In this document: positions 44,767-57,256 of the stretch, piece after piece
How the letters are laid out: each line of letters begins with the position of its first letter
Numbering within the stretch: the stretch's first letter is position 1
Assembly (NCBI RefSeq): GCF_022458985.1
Contig: NC_061776.1
Location: 2,517,075 to 2,581,074, forward strand
Direction of reading: 5' to 3'
DNA: 64,000 nt
Source of the DNA: Mugil cephalus
Lineage: Eukaryota; Chordata; Actinopteri; Mugiliformes; Mugilidae
The notes under the pieces: generated by a model
What the model saw: the letters and a program-made list of their open reading frames with translations, nothing else
Database searches by the model: none
What the model was told of the DNA's origin: nothing
Made by a program: the position numbers and the translations under genes

Positions 44767-46235
44767 ACCTCACACATCAACATGTCTGCACAGAGGAGGT
44801 TCTCACTGAGCAGCAGCTCTGTAACCAGGAGAGGAAGTCCAGTCTGGACCAGGAGGAACCAGGACCTCCACAGATAAAAGAGGAACAGGAAGAACTAGAA
44901 CCTCTACAGATTAAAGAGGTACAGGAGGAACCAGAACCTCCACAGATTAAAGAGATACAAGATGAACCAGTGCATCAACAGATTAAAGAGGAACAGGAGG
45001 AAGTAGAACCTCTACAGATAAAAAAGGAACAGGAGGAACCAGAACTTCCACAGATGACAGAGGAACGGGAGGAACCAGAACGTCCACAGATGAAAGAGGA
45101 ACAAGAGGAACCAGAACTTCCACAGATGAAAGAGGAACAGGAGGAACCTATACAGATTAAAGAGGAACAGGCGGAACTCTGCAGCATTCAGTGGCAAGAA
45201 CATCTTGTACTGAACCAGAAGACTGATTCCTTGATAGAGACTCCTACAAATGAGGAAAGTGAGCACAGTGACCAGTTCCTCTCTTCCAACTCTCAGTCCA
45301 AACAGCTGAATCCAAAGAAGAGAAGTCACAGAGACACAAGTCACAGTAACAGTGTACACAACTCTCTCATTTCAGAGAGACGGTGTGATACTGACACAGG
45401 TATAAAGTCTGTAACATGTGACGTCTGTGGAAAAGCCTTTAAGTACATGTCTTTAATGAAAATGCATTGCAAAGTATGTGGAAAAGGTTTTATCAAAAAT
45501 GGTGCTTTGACTCAACACTTGAGGACTCACACAGGTCATAAGCCACACGGTTGTGACACATGTGGTAAAACCTTCAAAGACAGAAGTGCTTTAACATACC
45601 ACCTGAGGACTCACACAGGCGAGAAGCCATATGGTTGTAACACATGTGGTAAAAACTTCAATCTAAGAAATGCTTTGAATCAACACATGAGGACTCACAC
45701 AGGTGAGAAGCCATTTCCTTGCGAAGTATGTGGGAAACGTTTCATTAAAAATGGTGCTTTGACTAGGCACATGAGGATTCACACGGGTGAGAAGCCGTAC
45801 GGTTGTGACACATGTGGTAAAGCCTTCATTGACAGAAGTGCTTTAACAACGCACAGGAGGACTCACACAGGTGAGAAGCCGTACGGTTGTGACACATGTG
45901 GTAAAACCTTCACTGACAGAAGTGCTTTAACAACACACAGGAGGATTCACACAGGTGAGAAGCCGTACAGTTGTGACACATGTGGTAAAACCTTCATTCA
46001 AAGAATCACTTTAACAAAGCACATGAGGACTCACACTGGTGAGAAGCCGTATGGTTGTGAAACATGTGGTAAAACCTTTGCTCAAAGTTTTAATTTAAGG
46101 ATGCACAAGAAGATTCACATGCGTGCTCGTGAGAAGCCATCCAGTTGTGACACACGTGGTGGAACCTTCACGGAAAGTAGTCATTTAACAAAGCACATGA
46201 GGACTCACACTGGTTTATGGGTAAATAATGAATGA
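44767..46235 (+). CDS. Z9 exon 2: acidic repeat and about nine fingers
   Basis: Acceptor CCCTCCAG|ACCTCACAC gives DLTHQHVCTEEVLTEQQL. The spliced product is 546 aa. The nine or so acidic repeats are the least regular of the cluster (IKEV, IKEI and MTEE beside IKEE, IKKE and MKEE). In the finger array, [17 protein letters not shown] runs straight into [17 protein letters not shown]: about 40 residues present in Z8 (rest of finger 1 and all of finger 2) were lost in frame. Eight canonical or near-canonical fingers follow, then an odd linker (HMRAREKPSS), a last finger with Cys to Arg (CDTRGGTF), and a new tail GLWVNNE. Reading frame intact. Confidence 0.9.
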
Positions 46236-47483
46236 AAAACGGATGTTTGCTGCCTTCTCGTGGACATAGTATTGAACTGCTGTACTGCATTTTAAATGGC
46301 TTGAAACGAGTGGTGCTTGTGTGGTGATAAAAACGTAATAGCTGTCCAAATCAACATGAGTACATTGTTATTATTGTAATTATTAAACATGAACACTATT
46401 GTATGTTGGGATTATTTTGAATATTTTCAACTAGATGTGTGCTAACTTGTAGAGATATCTTAGATTTTACTTATAAGTGAGGATATTAACATTGCCAAGA
46501 TTATTATATACATAGATGTTAATTTTATGTGAGGACATTAACATTACCAATAATTATATAATTAGATTCACTAATACTTATATAGCCAACAAGAATGAAG
46601 TCTTTGGATACTGATAGGGTCAGAATCAGCTATGTTTAAGTTACTTGTTTAGGGGCCTCTCATTAAAGGGTCACTGACAATAGTTGACCATGCCATATCT
46701 CAAAGGATACATACAGAGAGCATGTGAGGCATAACAGAGAACAGAGAGGCTGTTTAGAAGTAGTAAAACTGTAGCTAGCAGGAAATAGGTGACATGGGGG
46801 ATGAGTATGAGAGAGAAAAGTGAGGCCCTGCTGAGGGAGTGACAGAGAGGAAGGGTTTTCTTTTTGTTTCTAGGGTGCTGCCCCTGGGCATTGGAGGACC
46901 AGAGTGGCTAAAGGTTGGGACTGACCTGTCCACCAACAAAGGGAGTTAAGTCTAAACCACGACTCCTCCCCGCCTGTGACCAACCAATCATGTTAATTTT
47001 GTTGAAACTGTTATAATGGTGTGAAACTACTGAAAATCAACCTTTTCTGGGACGTTAGCAAAGGTTAACTGAAAAGACAAGGTCCCTCCGCATGAATTTC
47101 TATATTCCAATATATATTTGAATAAATAGCTTAAATTGACAGCAAGAAGTCGTTTTAGTGTTTTTTCTCCAGAAGAATTAACGAACACACTGATGTGATA
47201 AAACCGCAACACAGTTTTAATGGCAGTTTACTTCATGTCAGGTTTACACTCAACAGGACATTTTTAAACATTTACTGTCCTCTACTAGTCAAAGGAAGGA
47301 ACTACAACACATAACAATCAAATTTAGATCATCACGTTTCTATACCATAATCTATATAAAGTAGATTATTAGTCAATAGGCAGAGGTTGGTTAGAGAATT
47401 GACCTCACAGACAAGTATGTCATAAATGCAATATAAGGAGGACATTTCAGCACGTCACTGACACACTAGAAAAATCTGAATCA
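46236..47483 (+). other. 3' flank of Z9
   Basis: 46395-47415 is paralogous to 32060-33005 downstream of Z6. No gene seen. Confidence 0.55.
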
Positions 47484-47930
47484 GAATTACTTTATTGATC
47501 CCAGGGGGAAATTACTTTTCATTACAGCAGCTCTGACTTAAAATGTACCAGTGTTAAGAACAAAGAGCAATGTAGACAATAAGAATAAGTAAGAATAGTA
47601 GACAATTACAGTAAGAATACACGCATCAATGTACAAAACTGAAGTATAACAACATGTACAAGCATAAGTGAACCTGTGTTCCCGAGTTGTTGCTCTATAA
47701 TAACTTTGCATATTGCACAGAGGGATATTATTGCACTGAAATTATTGCACATGGTGAGTCCAGAGTCCTATAAGGAAATGTATGTGAAAATAAAGCAGCT
47801 GAGTTATTGTACATTATCTATATGAATATGGTTATAAATAAGGGTTATGCACAGTCAGAGTGAGGAGTTGTACTGGTTGATGGCCTCAGGCAGGAATGAT
47901 TTCCTGTGGCGCTCTGTAGTGCAAAAAATA
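47484..47930 (-). mobile_element. LINE 3' end
   Basis: On the minus strand TERHRKSFLPEAINQYNSSL and a stop, the C-terminal end of a fish non-LTR ORF2, followed by a 3' UTR with repeated GCAATA-type stretches and the end TTTCCCCCTGGGATCAATAA AGTAATTCTGATTC. 5'-truncated. Confidence 0.8.
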
Positions 47931-48059
47931 GTAAAAACAAGTTAATATATATATATATAATAAGAAAAATAAGAAAAAGTTAGAAATCAGCAGGAGCGAT
48001 AGTAACAGGCAGCAAGCACGTTCATGCATGCGCACTAGTGAAAAAAAAAAAAAAAAAAC

Positions 48060-48415
48060 AGATCCGCAAAAGTGGGTTATCAGGTCCCTAAAACTGGAAC
48101 GCTGCATTTTCTGAAAATTGTCTTCTTCCTTTTGCCGTACTCCTCTTCCCTGTCCTTTTTTCCTTTTGGGGATATCTTCCTGAACTTTTAACAAAGGCCC
48201 ATAGATAAGGACAATGCTTGGTCTTAAAGAAGGGGGGATGTGGTGTAATGTTACTGGTTAAAGGATGACGTTAACACAGGTGCATGCTGGGTTCCAGGGC
48301 ATAGAGACTGGGACTCGTGCTGTTGTTAGTCTGCCTGTTCTGTTATGCAGTAAACGTTCTAAAGAAACAACCACTGTCTTTTTTGTAAAACCTACACCAA
48401 AAATCCAACATTAAC
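48060..48415 (+). mobile_element. LTR-retrotransposon fossil (3' LTR region)
   Basis: A purine-rich tract (AAAGAAGGGGGGA, about 48223-48236) stands before a segment that begins TGTGGTG and ends near 48415 with CCAACA, as a 3' LTR would. Only a short stretch of internal sequence precedes it. Family probably Gypsy-like but not proven; broken, with no matching 5' LTR seen. Confidence 0.4.
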
Positions 48416-48965
48416 AGGAATCAAAACAAATCTATACAAACAAGGCAGTGTTCAAGTAAACAAATATAAATGTACGTATATGTTCACACATCTCCCGTTG
48501 GCAGGGAGATGCAGACAGTACAAAAAATGGCGTGGTGTATAAACAAAATATAGGTATATGTAGATGTGGTTAAGATTTAGAGGAGTATTGCACAAGTACA
48601 TGTAAAGGATATTGAACATTAAGTGGGATATTGCATATATGTAGTTGTGGGTCTACTGGGAGCAGACCTGGTTGTGGAGTCTGACAGCAGAGGGGAGGGA
48701 GGACCTGTGGTACCGCTCCTTTGGGCAATGTGGATGATGAAGCCTGGCGCTGATGGAGCTTTCCAGGGCTCTGACAGTCTCATGCAGGGGGGATATCCTC
48801 CTGTCCCCTACCACCTCCACAGGCTCAAGACCGCAGCCCAGGACTGAGCCGGCTTTCTTCGCCAGCTTGTTCAGTCTTTTTCCCTCTGCTGCAGTGATGC
48901 TGCTGCTCCAGCAGACCACACCATAAAAGACGGCAGACGCAACCACCACATGAAAAAAACTAATT
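48416..48965 (-). mobile_element. LINE fragment with ORF2 C-terminus and 3' UTR
   Basis: Minus-strand reading: FFHVVVASAVFYGVVCWSSS, ITAAEGKRLNKLAKKAGSVL, SISARLHHPHCPKERYHRS, SLPSAVRLHNQVCSQ and a stop. Same family type as 3677-3800. It abuts a transposon-like repeat (48966-49330), and the two form one chance ORF across the junction. Confidence 0.82.
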
Positions 48966-49330
48966 ATTGCCTTAATCGGAGTATAACAGGAAAACATGCG
49001 CTGGTGCGTGACCCCGGAACAAAAACATCCAAGAAAGCCGGTCGCAGAAGAAGATATCTTACCTGCACCAGAAGTAGCGCGCACATTAAGTGCAAGATTT
49101 AAAAATGTAGTATTATCCAGCTGTTTGTTGTTTGAGATGCCAGTCTGCTGCATGAACAACTCTTGTTTATTATATGACGTAATAGGTCAACCGGAAAACG
49201 AGCTGTATTAACGTTTTATTAACCCGCTGAAAAGACACGTATCGCCACCTAGCGTGGAAGAGGAGAATGGTGGGTGAAAAGCGTGTATGTCCATCTGACA
49301 AATGAGGAGATCGGTTTATACACTAATTGT
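48966..49330. mobile_element. non-autonomous DNA-transposon-like repeat, inverted copy
   Basis: Reverse complement matches 14700-15140 in the Z3 intron (TTTTTGTTCCGGGGTCAC, TTATATGACGTAATAGGTCA and CGTATCGCCACCTAG.GTGG stretches). Confidence 0.5.
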
Positions 49331-51058
49331 TTTCTCCCCCATTCACTACTAAGGATCTGACATTTTTGACCTGGAACATAAAGAGTGTACAGAAACTGAA
49401 TAAAACTCACAAAACTGTATGCAAATCAATGCAATTTTATTTTGTGTGTTCAAATCCTCTTGGTGGACAAATTATGGAATTTTAGGTCAATCTGAATAAA
49501 TTAACTACAATTTTCAGAGATAACACACAACATAACACAACATTAACATAAATGTTAATGGGAAAACTGTGGGTGGAAAATAATTAAGATGAACACACTT
49601 GGCAATGGATACATTTTAATTCTTTAAATACCATCAGTGGTGAAATTGTTAGAATTGATAGCAGTGAAACTGAAGCATTTCCGTTCACACTTTGCAGAAC
49701 AGAATAAAACTACTTTGACCTCATGGTAAAATATATATACGCAGAATAGCATCACTGCCATGTCAGAAAAATGGATCAATTTTCACATCATAATGAAAAT
49801 GATAACTCACTTTCACCCATTGTTTTTCCAGTGTGGCAGTAATGTGCTGAAATGTCGTCGTTATATTTTATTTATGATATACTTGTCTGTGCCATCACTT
49901 CACAAACTATTTCTAATTGTCAACCACTACTTTATATTCTATTTTTTTTTATTATTGTTATTTGTTGCTGTTCCCCCCTTTGACCAAATGTAAATGTTTA
50001 AAATGTCCCATTGTGTCATATTAACATGAAGTAAGACCTGTGTTAAGGTTTAATCAAAAATAATGTGCATTTTAAATCAAGACAACAGAAATTTAATTAG
50101 CTTGATTAGTTTTACAATCATACAAACACCAAAGGTTGATGAAATCCAATGAAATGTAGAAACGTCAAATGATAGAAGCTCAAAAAAAAAAAAAAAGGAG
50201 AAGACTCCAGTTGACAGAAAGCAGCGTTTTCAGTACTGATGATAATCCTTATTTATTTATGAATAAGTGATAAAGGGGTAGAGAGTTTTACTTCCACCTC
50301 CTTTTCAGACAGTACTGTTTAGTTGTTTTCGTTACCGCTTTCTATGAATTTCAAGTGATAATCCATGAAATGTAAACGTCAATGATAGAAGCTCAAAAAA
50401 AAAGAAATCCATGACAGAAAGCATGTTTCAGTACTGATGATATACACCAAAAACCTACTCTACTACTCTCAGTATAGTATTAATTACTTCACCAATAAAA
50501 ATGTCGTCGCTGTAAAACTTTGGTCTTTGGTTTTGGAAGATTCACCACATATCCACTGCAGAGTTTACCAGCCTGAAATTGAATGTACAGTTTGACAGTG
50601 GCTCGGAACCAGATGTCCTAAACCAACCTCACAAAGTTTGACATGCAAAAAAGTCACGGATACATTGTCAGTTTCTTTACATGGTAGTACAGTCTCTGGA
50701 AGAGTTAACCAGATTCTTTGAGTTGCTGCCATTAAAACAGTCTGGTTGTCTCATCATGTTGTTGCCCCATGGCTTCTGCACAATCTTTACATTAACAAAA
50801 TAGGTGGTAGTAAAATGGTACTGGTTACAACAGACGCTTAGCTTAGGAGTGGTTCCAGGACATTCTCAGACAGAAACTCTGATCGGTCAAATCAATGAAC
50901 TTAAACATAGAATCCAATCTCTGTGAAGTGTGTCATTAAATAAATACTATTTCACATAAAAAGAAAATTTGTTACATTAATTGTAAGCTATACTTAAAAA
51001 TGAGCCCACAAAAGTCAAAACCTTATTTCAACATCTCAGAAAAGAATAAGATGAATTG
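49331..51058 (-). other. 3' flank of Z10
   Basis: 49560-50240 and 50355-50900 resemble the family 3' flank on the minus strand. 50133-50570 has a scrambled duplicate structure, described in the findings. No gene seen. Confidence 0.5.
50247..50354. repeat. inverted repeat arm (partner at 53650-53757)
   Basis: 108 bases that are an exact reverse complement of 53650-53757, flanking Z10 exon 2 at a distance of 3.3 kb. Confidence 0.92.
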
Positions 51059-52809
51059 TCAGAATGACAGCTTGTCACCTGCATGAGTCTTCATGTGCTT
51101 TGTTAAAGTACTACTTAGGCTAAAGGTTTTATTACACATGTCACAACCGTATGGCTTCTCACCTGTGTGAGTCCTCATGTGCTTATTCAACACACTCTTT
51201 TGGGTGAAACATTTCCCACATGTCTTGCAAGAGAATGGCTTCTCACCTGTGTGAGTCCTCATGTGTTTCGTTAAGGTAGTACTTACAGTGAAGCTTTTAC
51301 CACATGTCTCACAACCATATGGTTTCTCACCTGTGTGAGTTCTCATGTGCTTAGTCAAAGCACTATTTTGACTGAAACATTTCCCACATGTCTTACAAGA
51401 GGACGGCTTCTCACCTGTGTGAATCCTCATGTGGTCCGTTAAAGTACCTCTTTGATTGAAGGCTTTACCACACATGTCACAACCATATGGCTTCTCACCT
51501 GTGTGAATCCTCATGTGCTTAGTCAAAACAGTATTTTGACCAAAACGTTTCCCACATATCTTGCAAGAGAATGGCTTCTCACCTGTGTGAATCCTCATGT
51601 GGTTCAATAAATGATTCCTTTGAGTGAAGGTTTTACCACATGTGTCACAACTGTACGGCTTTTCACCTGTGTGAGTCCTCATGTGACTAGTCAAAACATT
51701 ATTGTAACTGAATCGTTTCCCACATGTCTTACAAGAGAATGGCTTCTCACCTGTGTGACTCCTCATGTGTTTCGATAAATGATTACTTTGTGTGAAAGTT
51801 TTACCACATGTATCACAACTGTATGGTTTCTCACCTGTGTGAGTCCTCATGTGTTCAATTAAAGTACTTCTTTGACTGAAGGTTTTCCCACATGTGTCAC
51901 AACCATATGGCTTCTCACCTGTGTGATTCCTCTTGTGTTTAGCTAAAGAAGTACATTGAGCAAAGGTTTTATCACATAAGTTACAACTGTACAGCTTCTC
52001 ACCTGTGTGAGTCCTCATGTGTGTAGTCAAATCCCTATTTTGACTGAAACTTTTCCCACATGTTTCGCAAGGATATGGCTTCCCACCTGGGTGAATACTG
52101 TTGAGCAAAATCAAATCACTTCCCTTTGGCAAACTTTTACCACATGTATTGTGAAGATTCAGTGTCTCACCAGTGTGGAGTTTGTAATGTCTCCTCATTA
52201 TATAAGTGTTCTTAAAGGCTTTTCCACAGACGTCACATGTTATATACTTTGTGTCAGTATCACGCCAACTCTCTGACATGGGAGAGCTGGCTACATTGTT
52301 ACTGTGACTTATGTCTCTGTGACCTTTCTTCAGCTCTTCCTGATCTTGGCTCTCAGCTAAAAGAGAGTTTTGAGAGAGGAGCTGGTCACTGTTTGATTCT
52401 GGTTCACTGTGCTCACTTTCTTCATCAGTAGGAGTCTCCATCAAGGAATCAGCCTCATGTTTCAATATAAAATGTTCTTCCCAGCGATGGCTGCAGAGTT
52501 CCTCCTGTTCCTCTTTAACCTGTACAGGTCCTGGTTCCTCCTGTTCCTCTTTAATCTGTATAAGTTCTGGTTCCTCCTGTTCCTCTTTAATCTGTATAAG
52601 TTCTGGTTCCTCCTGTTCCTCTTTGACACGTGGAGGTCCTGGTTCCTCCTGTTCCTCTTTCATCTGTGGAGGTTCTGTTTCCCCCTGTTCTTCTTTCATC
52701 TGTGGGGGTTCTGGTTCCTCCTGGTCCAGGCTGGAGTTCCTCTCCTGGTTACAGAGCTGCTGCTCAGTAAGAATCTCCTCCTTTGTGCCTACATGCTGCT
52801 GTGGGAGTT
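51059..52809 (-). CDS. Z10 exon 2: acidic repeat and thirteen working fingers
   Basis: The acceptor CCCTCCAG|AACTCCCAC lies at 52810. It joins exon 1 as ELPQQHVGTKEEILTEQQL. The spliced product is 637 aa: 54-residue module, six acidic repeats (MKEE x2, VKEE x2, IKEE x2), ELCSHRWEEHFILKHEADSL, a linker with LAESQDQEELKKGHRD, then fourteen finger units. Unit 2 is dead (HNTCGKSLPKGSDLILLNSI lacks Cys and His ligands); thirteen are canonical, such as QRSTLIEH, YNNVLTSH and VSTTLTKH. Ends HAGDKLSF. The dead second finger is shared with Z11 and Z12, so it predates their split. Confidence 0.92.
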
Positions 52810-53345
52810 CTGGAGGGACAAAGAGACACAATATAAAAGTATACTAATGTGATGAAACGAAAACATCTGAGCAAATATGTTCTAATTTAAATTCATGTAG
52901 CATCAACTGCAAATGGGATATTCCCTTATTTTCACATGGCGCCTTTTTGCCCATTTGTACTCAAAGCGCTTTACAGTCAGAAAAATATCTACCCATTCGC
53001 TCAAACTGTAATGTATTAGGCTTGAGAGCCTTGGAAGTACCCATAGATGTAATACTGGGAGAAGAAATAGAATTATGTGTTATGGCTGTTGAGCAGACGA
53101 AAACTTAAAAGTTACATAAGAAGTCGGTGGCCCAACCTCGTCAATATAATATGGTGTCAGAAGTGGAGTAGGAAGAAGAGTAACAATGGAGTTTCAAATA
53201 CCACAAAGTTTGATGAGAATAGACTAATTGTAAATGTGACTATGAGTAAAATGTTTAGGATCAAACATATTACAAATGGCAGTCAGTTGTGCCTATCAGT
53301 AAAAGGTTGTGACATTGGTTCAGGTGGCAAAATTACTTTATGCTA
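52810..53345 (-). other. intron 1 of Z10, proximal part
   Basis: 53040-53345 resembles the Z11 intron (59255-59490). No gene; the 53077-53346 ORF is intronic. Confidence 0.5.
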
Positions 53346-53875
53346 GATGAATTACGGCATGTAATGCATGTAATGAACTCATTAATTACGTGTCAAACAA
53401 GATTGATACAGAATTGGATATGTGGTGAATCTTCCAAAACCAAAGACCAAAGTTTTACAGCGACGACATTTTTTACCTAGGGTGAAGTAAACATTAAGTA
53501 CTATACCTGAGTAGAGTAGAGAAGCGTTTTTGGTGTATTATCATCAGTACTGAAAACACTGCTTTCTGTCAACTGGAGTCTTCTCCTTTTTTTTTTTTTG
53601 AGCTTCTATCATTTGACGTTTCTACATTTCATTGGATTTCATCAACCTTTGAAATTCATAGAAAGCGGTAACGAAAACAACTAAACAGTACTGTCTGAAA
53701 AGGAGGTGGAAGTAAAACTCTCTACCCCTTTATCACTTATTCATAAATAAATAAGGACGGAAACTGAATACAGCTTTAAATAAATCAAGACGACTCACAA
53801 TAAAATACTGCACTACTCCTCAGTAAATATTTGATATTTTTGCGACTTCCACCCCTCAGAGCCGTTAATACAATG
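53346..53875 (+). other. insert in Z10 intron: plus-strand 3'-flank piece
   Basis: 53400-53650 is family 3' flank in plus orientation, opposite to Z10, and interrupts the intron relative to Z11. 53650-53757 is the second arm of the inverted repeat. Confidence 0.55.
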
Positions 53876-54330
53876 GCTGTGTCCAAAATTGCCCAAACCC
53901 CCTATACAGGGCCCATTTTACAGTGGTGTCCAAAACCATAGCGATCAAATTCCAAGTCCTACATTTTAGTCAAAATTTCCCATAAAGCATTGCGAAAAGA
54001 CCATCTGAAGGTCACTCAACGGGTGGTGGATATCCCATCATGCATTGTGTCGCTAGCTGCCGTGCCAATGGCTGTTAGTGAGGCACATTTTTATAACTTT
54101 TTAAAAACATAAATCTATTTTTCTATTATGTACATCACACACATTTTCTTACAAAAGGGAGCTGTGGAAGTCTGACACCTAAAGATGTGACAGCAGTGAT
54201 GTCATTAACTGAGCATTAAACAATGATACGTGTAGTGTCTGAAAGCTGTTGGGATTGAGCTCAGTATGTAGTGTAACCCTACATAGGAGTAGGGGTTAGG
54301 GGGTGAGTGAGTGAATGATTTCAGACACAG
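53876..54330. mobile_element. MITE-like repeat, superfamily unassigned
   Basis: Left end TGTGTCCAAAATTGCCCA and reverse-complemented right end TGTGTCTGAAATCATTCA form imperfect inverted ends. The CCCCCTATA/CCCCCTAACCCCTA subterminal stretches also pair. No coding capacity; target repeat not clear. Confidence 0.5.
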
Positions 54331-55596
54331 GTAATGTCCCGGTTCTGATGCTGCGCCCTGGCGTCTGGCCGATGTATGGCATTTCACTTATGACCCGTGT
54401 GTCACTCGCATGGGCTGCGATGACTACCCAATTTATGTGTTTAGAGCTGGGAGATACTGGTAAATTTGGTGTCAATCCGAAACCAAGTACCGATACTACT
54501 AATACTTTTTCTTGAAACGTCATGATGATTTAATAAGTTCGCAATGTTGCCTTTAGTTTGTTGATTATGATTATGATAAAATACAGGACAAATATTAAGC
54601 CAAATAAACCGTTCTTAAGTAATTACAGTATCAATTTTAAAATAGTCCCTTTTCACTACACATAGCAATTATTTTAGAAAAAAAAAATCATTAGTGCAAA
54701 ATAACAAAAAGGAAAAATGTTACAAAAATATAAATATGTCAATGTCAACAGCCAATGGAAAATAAAGTCAGTATCCGTAGTCAGATGAGCAAAAGAAGTA
54801 AAACCAAAGCAATTTGCTCAGAGAGGGAAATGTTGGCTCATTAATTTTCACCGCAGAAGTGGGAGAAGCTGCGCTCGCATTAGCTTTGTGACGAGTAATT
54901 TGCTAGACATATAGAAGAGAAACTGTAACAAAAGTATGTCCCCGATATCGATACTGGCCGTGGTGACGATATTAAGATCAATACGCCGAGCCTTAGAATG
55001 ATTTGCAGTGATGGAATCTACAAGACTACACGACACGAAATTTAACAAGAAAAAGGTGTTTAATTGACATGTAGAAAAAAATTACACTGCAAATCACAGT
55101 TTGCCACGATGGTGTTTCACACTGATTCGGTCTCACCAGGCTATTGTTTTTAGCCATTGTTAGCGCTACATGGGCTTGTAGTTCCCATATAACACATTAA
55201 AAACTTGAATGACGCCGTAGCACCATTTAATACTGTCTAAAGATACTATCTGTACGGCCGTTTTAATGCAACACAAGATAATTAGAAGAGCTAATAAACG
55301 GAATATTATTGGAGCTTCTAATTACTGTTAACACACGGGGCGGCCATCTTGGAAACTCAACTCGGGGGAAGCGAGGACTCTACGATTTTCTGAGGAGTAA
55401 ATCCGATTTCTGAGTACAAAAGGAACGCACCATATGAAGCAGGTAATATGTAAAAGTTGCGTGTAAAAGAAGTTGACAGTCGGGCCTCTTAAATATAATA
55501 CACACAAGCAATTCCAGTTTAGTTCTCCGTGTCTTCTCCATATTGCGTGTTTCCATTCATTAGTTAGTTCATTCAGAACATTCTAGTTCTACTCAC
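54331..55596 (-). other. Z10 intron, distal part, with a possible second MITE
   Basis: 54436-55005 begins AGAGCTGGGAGATACTGG and ends (reversed) AGGCTCGGCGTATTGATC, reminiscent of hAT-type MITEs, but ends are diverged. 55060-55596 is true family intron, matching 59519-60006 of Z11. Confidence 0.4.
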
Positions 55597-55759
55597 CTAT
55601 TTTGCTTATTTTCATCTCGGGTTTCAAGGTGACATCCAGCAGTCTGCTCTGATGATCGATGTCTTCTTCGGACTGGACGACAGTTCTCTCAAATATCCCT
55701 TTGGGAGCAGCAGTTATTGGCTCGACGATCGACTCTGACAAATTCTCAGTTGAAGACAT
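55597..55759 (-). CDS. Z10 exon 1: short N-terminal module
   Basis: 54 codons plus one base: MSSTENLSESIVEPIT, AAPKGIFERTVVQSEED, IDHQSRLLDVTLKPEM, KISKI. Three residues shorter than in Z4-Z9 (the FGL before FERT is missing), and the conserved Trp of ITWKP is Leu. Donor ATAG|GTGAGT. Confidence 0.88.
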
Positions 55760-55873
55760 TGTTACTTCAACAGCTCAAAGTTTTACCTGACGACACGACA
55801 CAGTCGTCTATAAACTCAGTACACACACAAAGAAACACAACCTTTCTACTCACGGGATTATTTCAAAAACAAC

Positions 55874-55911
55874 CCACTTCCGCCTGGTGTCCGGCTATAA
55901 AGTTCCGTCAG
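55874..55911 (-). promoter_or_regulatory. promoter-proximal conserved block of Z10
   Basis: Minus strand CTGACGGAACTTTATAGCCG, then GACACCAGGCGGAAGTGG. A TATA-like TTTATAG and a good ETS-like GGCGGAAGTG. About 115-150 bases before the ATG. Confidence 0.6.
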
Positions 55912-56503
55912 AGGAGGAGCGTTAACATTACGTTCCGACACATTTGTATATGTCACTTCGGTTCAATTCATCAATTTACTGCAGGAATATTAACTCTAAA
56001 TTTCCCAAAGATAAAACAAAAATCAACAAACGTATTTATATTAACGCATTTATTATATTTATATATATTTTAAATGTTTATTGGTGTGTCTATGTATTTA
56101 CTCTGACACAGTCTGTTTTCCACATTTCTGTTTCCACATATGCACAGTTTACCAGCCCCATGTTGAGTGTTCAGTCTGACACTGGTCAAAACCAGATGTC
56201 ACCAGATGTCATAAAACAAGCTCACACAGTTTGACATGCACTAAAGTCCCTGATACATTGTCAGTTTCTTTACATGGTACTACAGCCCCTGGAAGAGTTG
56301 ATTTATTAACCATATTGTTTGAGTTCCTGCCATTAAAACAGTCTGGTTGTCGTTTGTCTTATCTTGTCTTTGTCCTGTGGCTTCTGCACAACCGTTGCGT
56401 TAAAGTGGTCATAAAATGGTACTGCTTACAACAGGACTTGGAGCTAGAACCTAGAAGGTCGTCCCAGGCAGAGGGAGATGTCGCCTTCAATCTGTTAAAT
56501 GAC
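55912..56503. other. upstream of Z10 and distal 3' flank of Z11
   Basis: 56090-56470 is the family 3' flank for minus gene Z11 (ACACTGGTCAAAACCAGATG, CCATTAAAACAGTCTGGTTG). No gene seen. Confidence 0.5.
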
Positions 56504-57200
56504 CAGGGCTTGTATTCCCCATTATTCCTCTCAGTGAGCTCCGAAGAACTCTTAGATTCTTAGTGGTTCCAGGACATTCTAAGAGAACTCTGGGCAAGGA
56601 TCGGACAGAAACTCTGATCTTAGTGAGGAGATGTGATTGACCCTGTTGACAAGTATGATACATCATTTCAAAAAGTGTGATTGGTTGATCCTGAAAGGCA
56701 GACAAAAATACACTTTTGGTGCTGAGCATCTAATGGTCCATCAAATCAATAGACTTAAATATAGAAAATTGTTGAAGAAAAATGCGTGAAAACCCAGGTC
56801 CATATGCACAGTAATCACTTGCTAATAGTTATATTTATTTGCTTACATTCATTTAGCATGCTGGTAATTTTTGCACAAAAATAGTAAAACAAAAAGGCAC
56901 AGTTTTCATCAATGTCTGTGATTTCTAACAGGCCAGATTCCTGCGTGATCAAACCTGTAGCTTTTAATTCACTCAGTCATTCTCTCCTGCCTCTTAGAGC
57001 CAAGTGCTCTTATCAGATCTCACATTACGAGCTCTGTTAAGAGTCAAGACTCTTTACGAATACCCTTTGTATTTACCAGGATCTACTGTTTTTTAGGGGG
57101 GTATATTGTTAGAACATCAAGGTTCTAAGACTGTTCTTAAATTTTGGCCACTAGGAGCAGCTCTCAGCACTAAGAATCTTTAGGAAATTGCCCCAGGTTT
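56504..57200. mobile_element. MITE downstream of Z11 (PIF/Harbinger-like)
   Basis: Bounded by GGGCTTGTATTCCCCATTAT on the left and, reversed, GGGGCAATTTCCTAAAGATT on the right, both followed by ...CTTAG-type stretches. The matching element lies at 61708-62425 downstream of Z12, so it was present before Z11 and Z12 split. Superfamily tentative. Confidence 0.5.
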
Positions 57201-57256
57201 CTCCAGGATGTATCTGAAGTCAAAACCAACATCTTAGAAAAGAATTAAATCAATTG

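Noticed and set aside
48237-48415. A complete LTR retrotransposon
   Set aside because: Only a 3' LTR-like piece with a purine tract is visible; no second LTR and no long internal part.
48653-49159. 168-codon minus ORF
   Set aside because: Chance join of a LINE fragment and a transposon-like repeat.
53077-53346. 89-codon ORF in the Z10 intron
   Set aside because: Paralogous Z11 intron sequence is not open in this frame.
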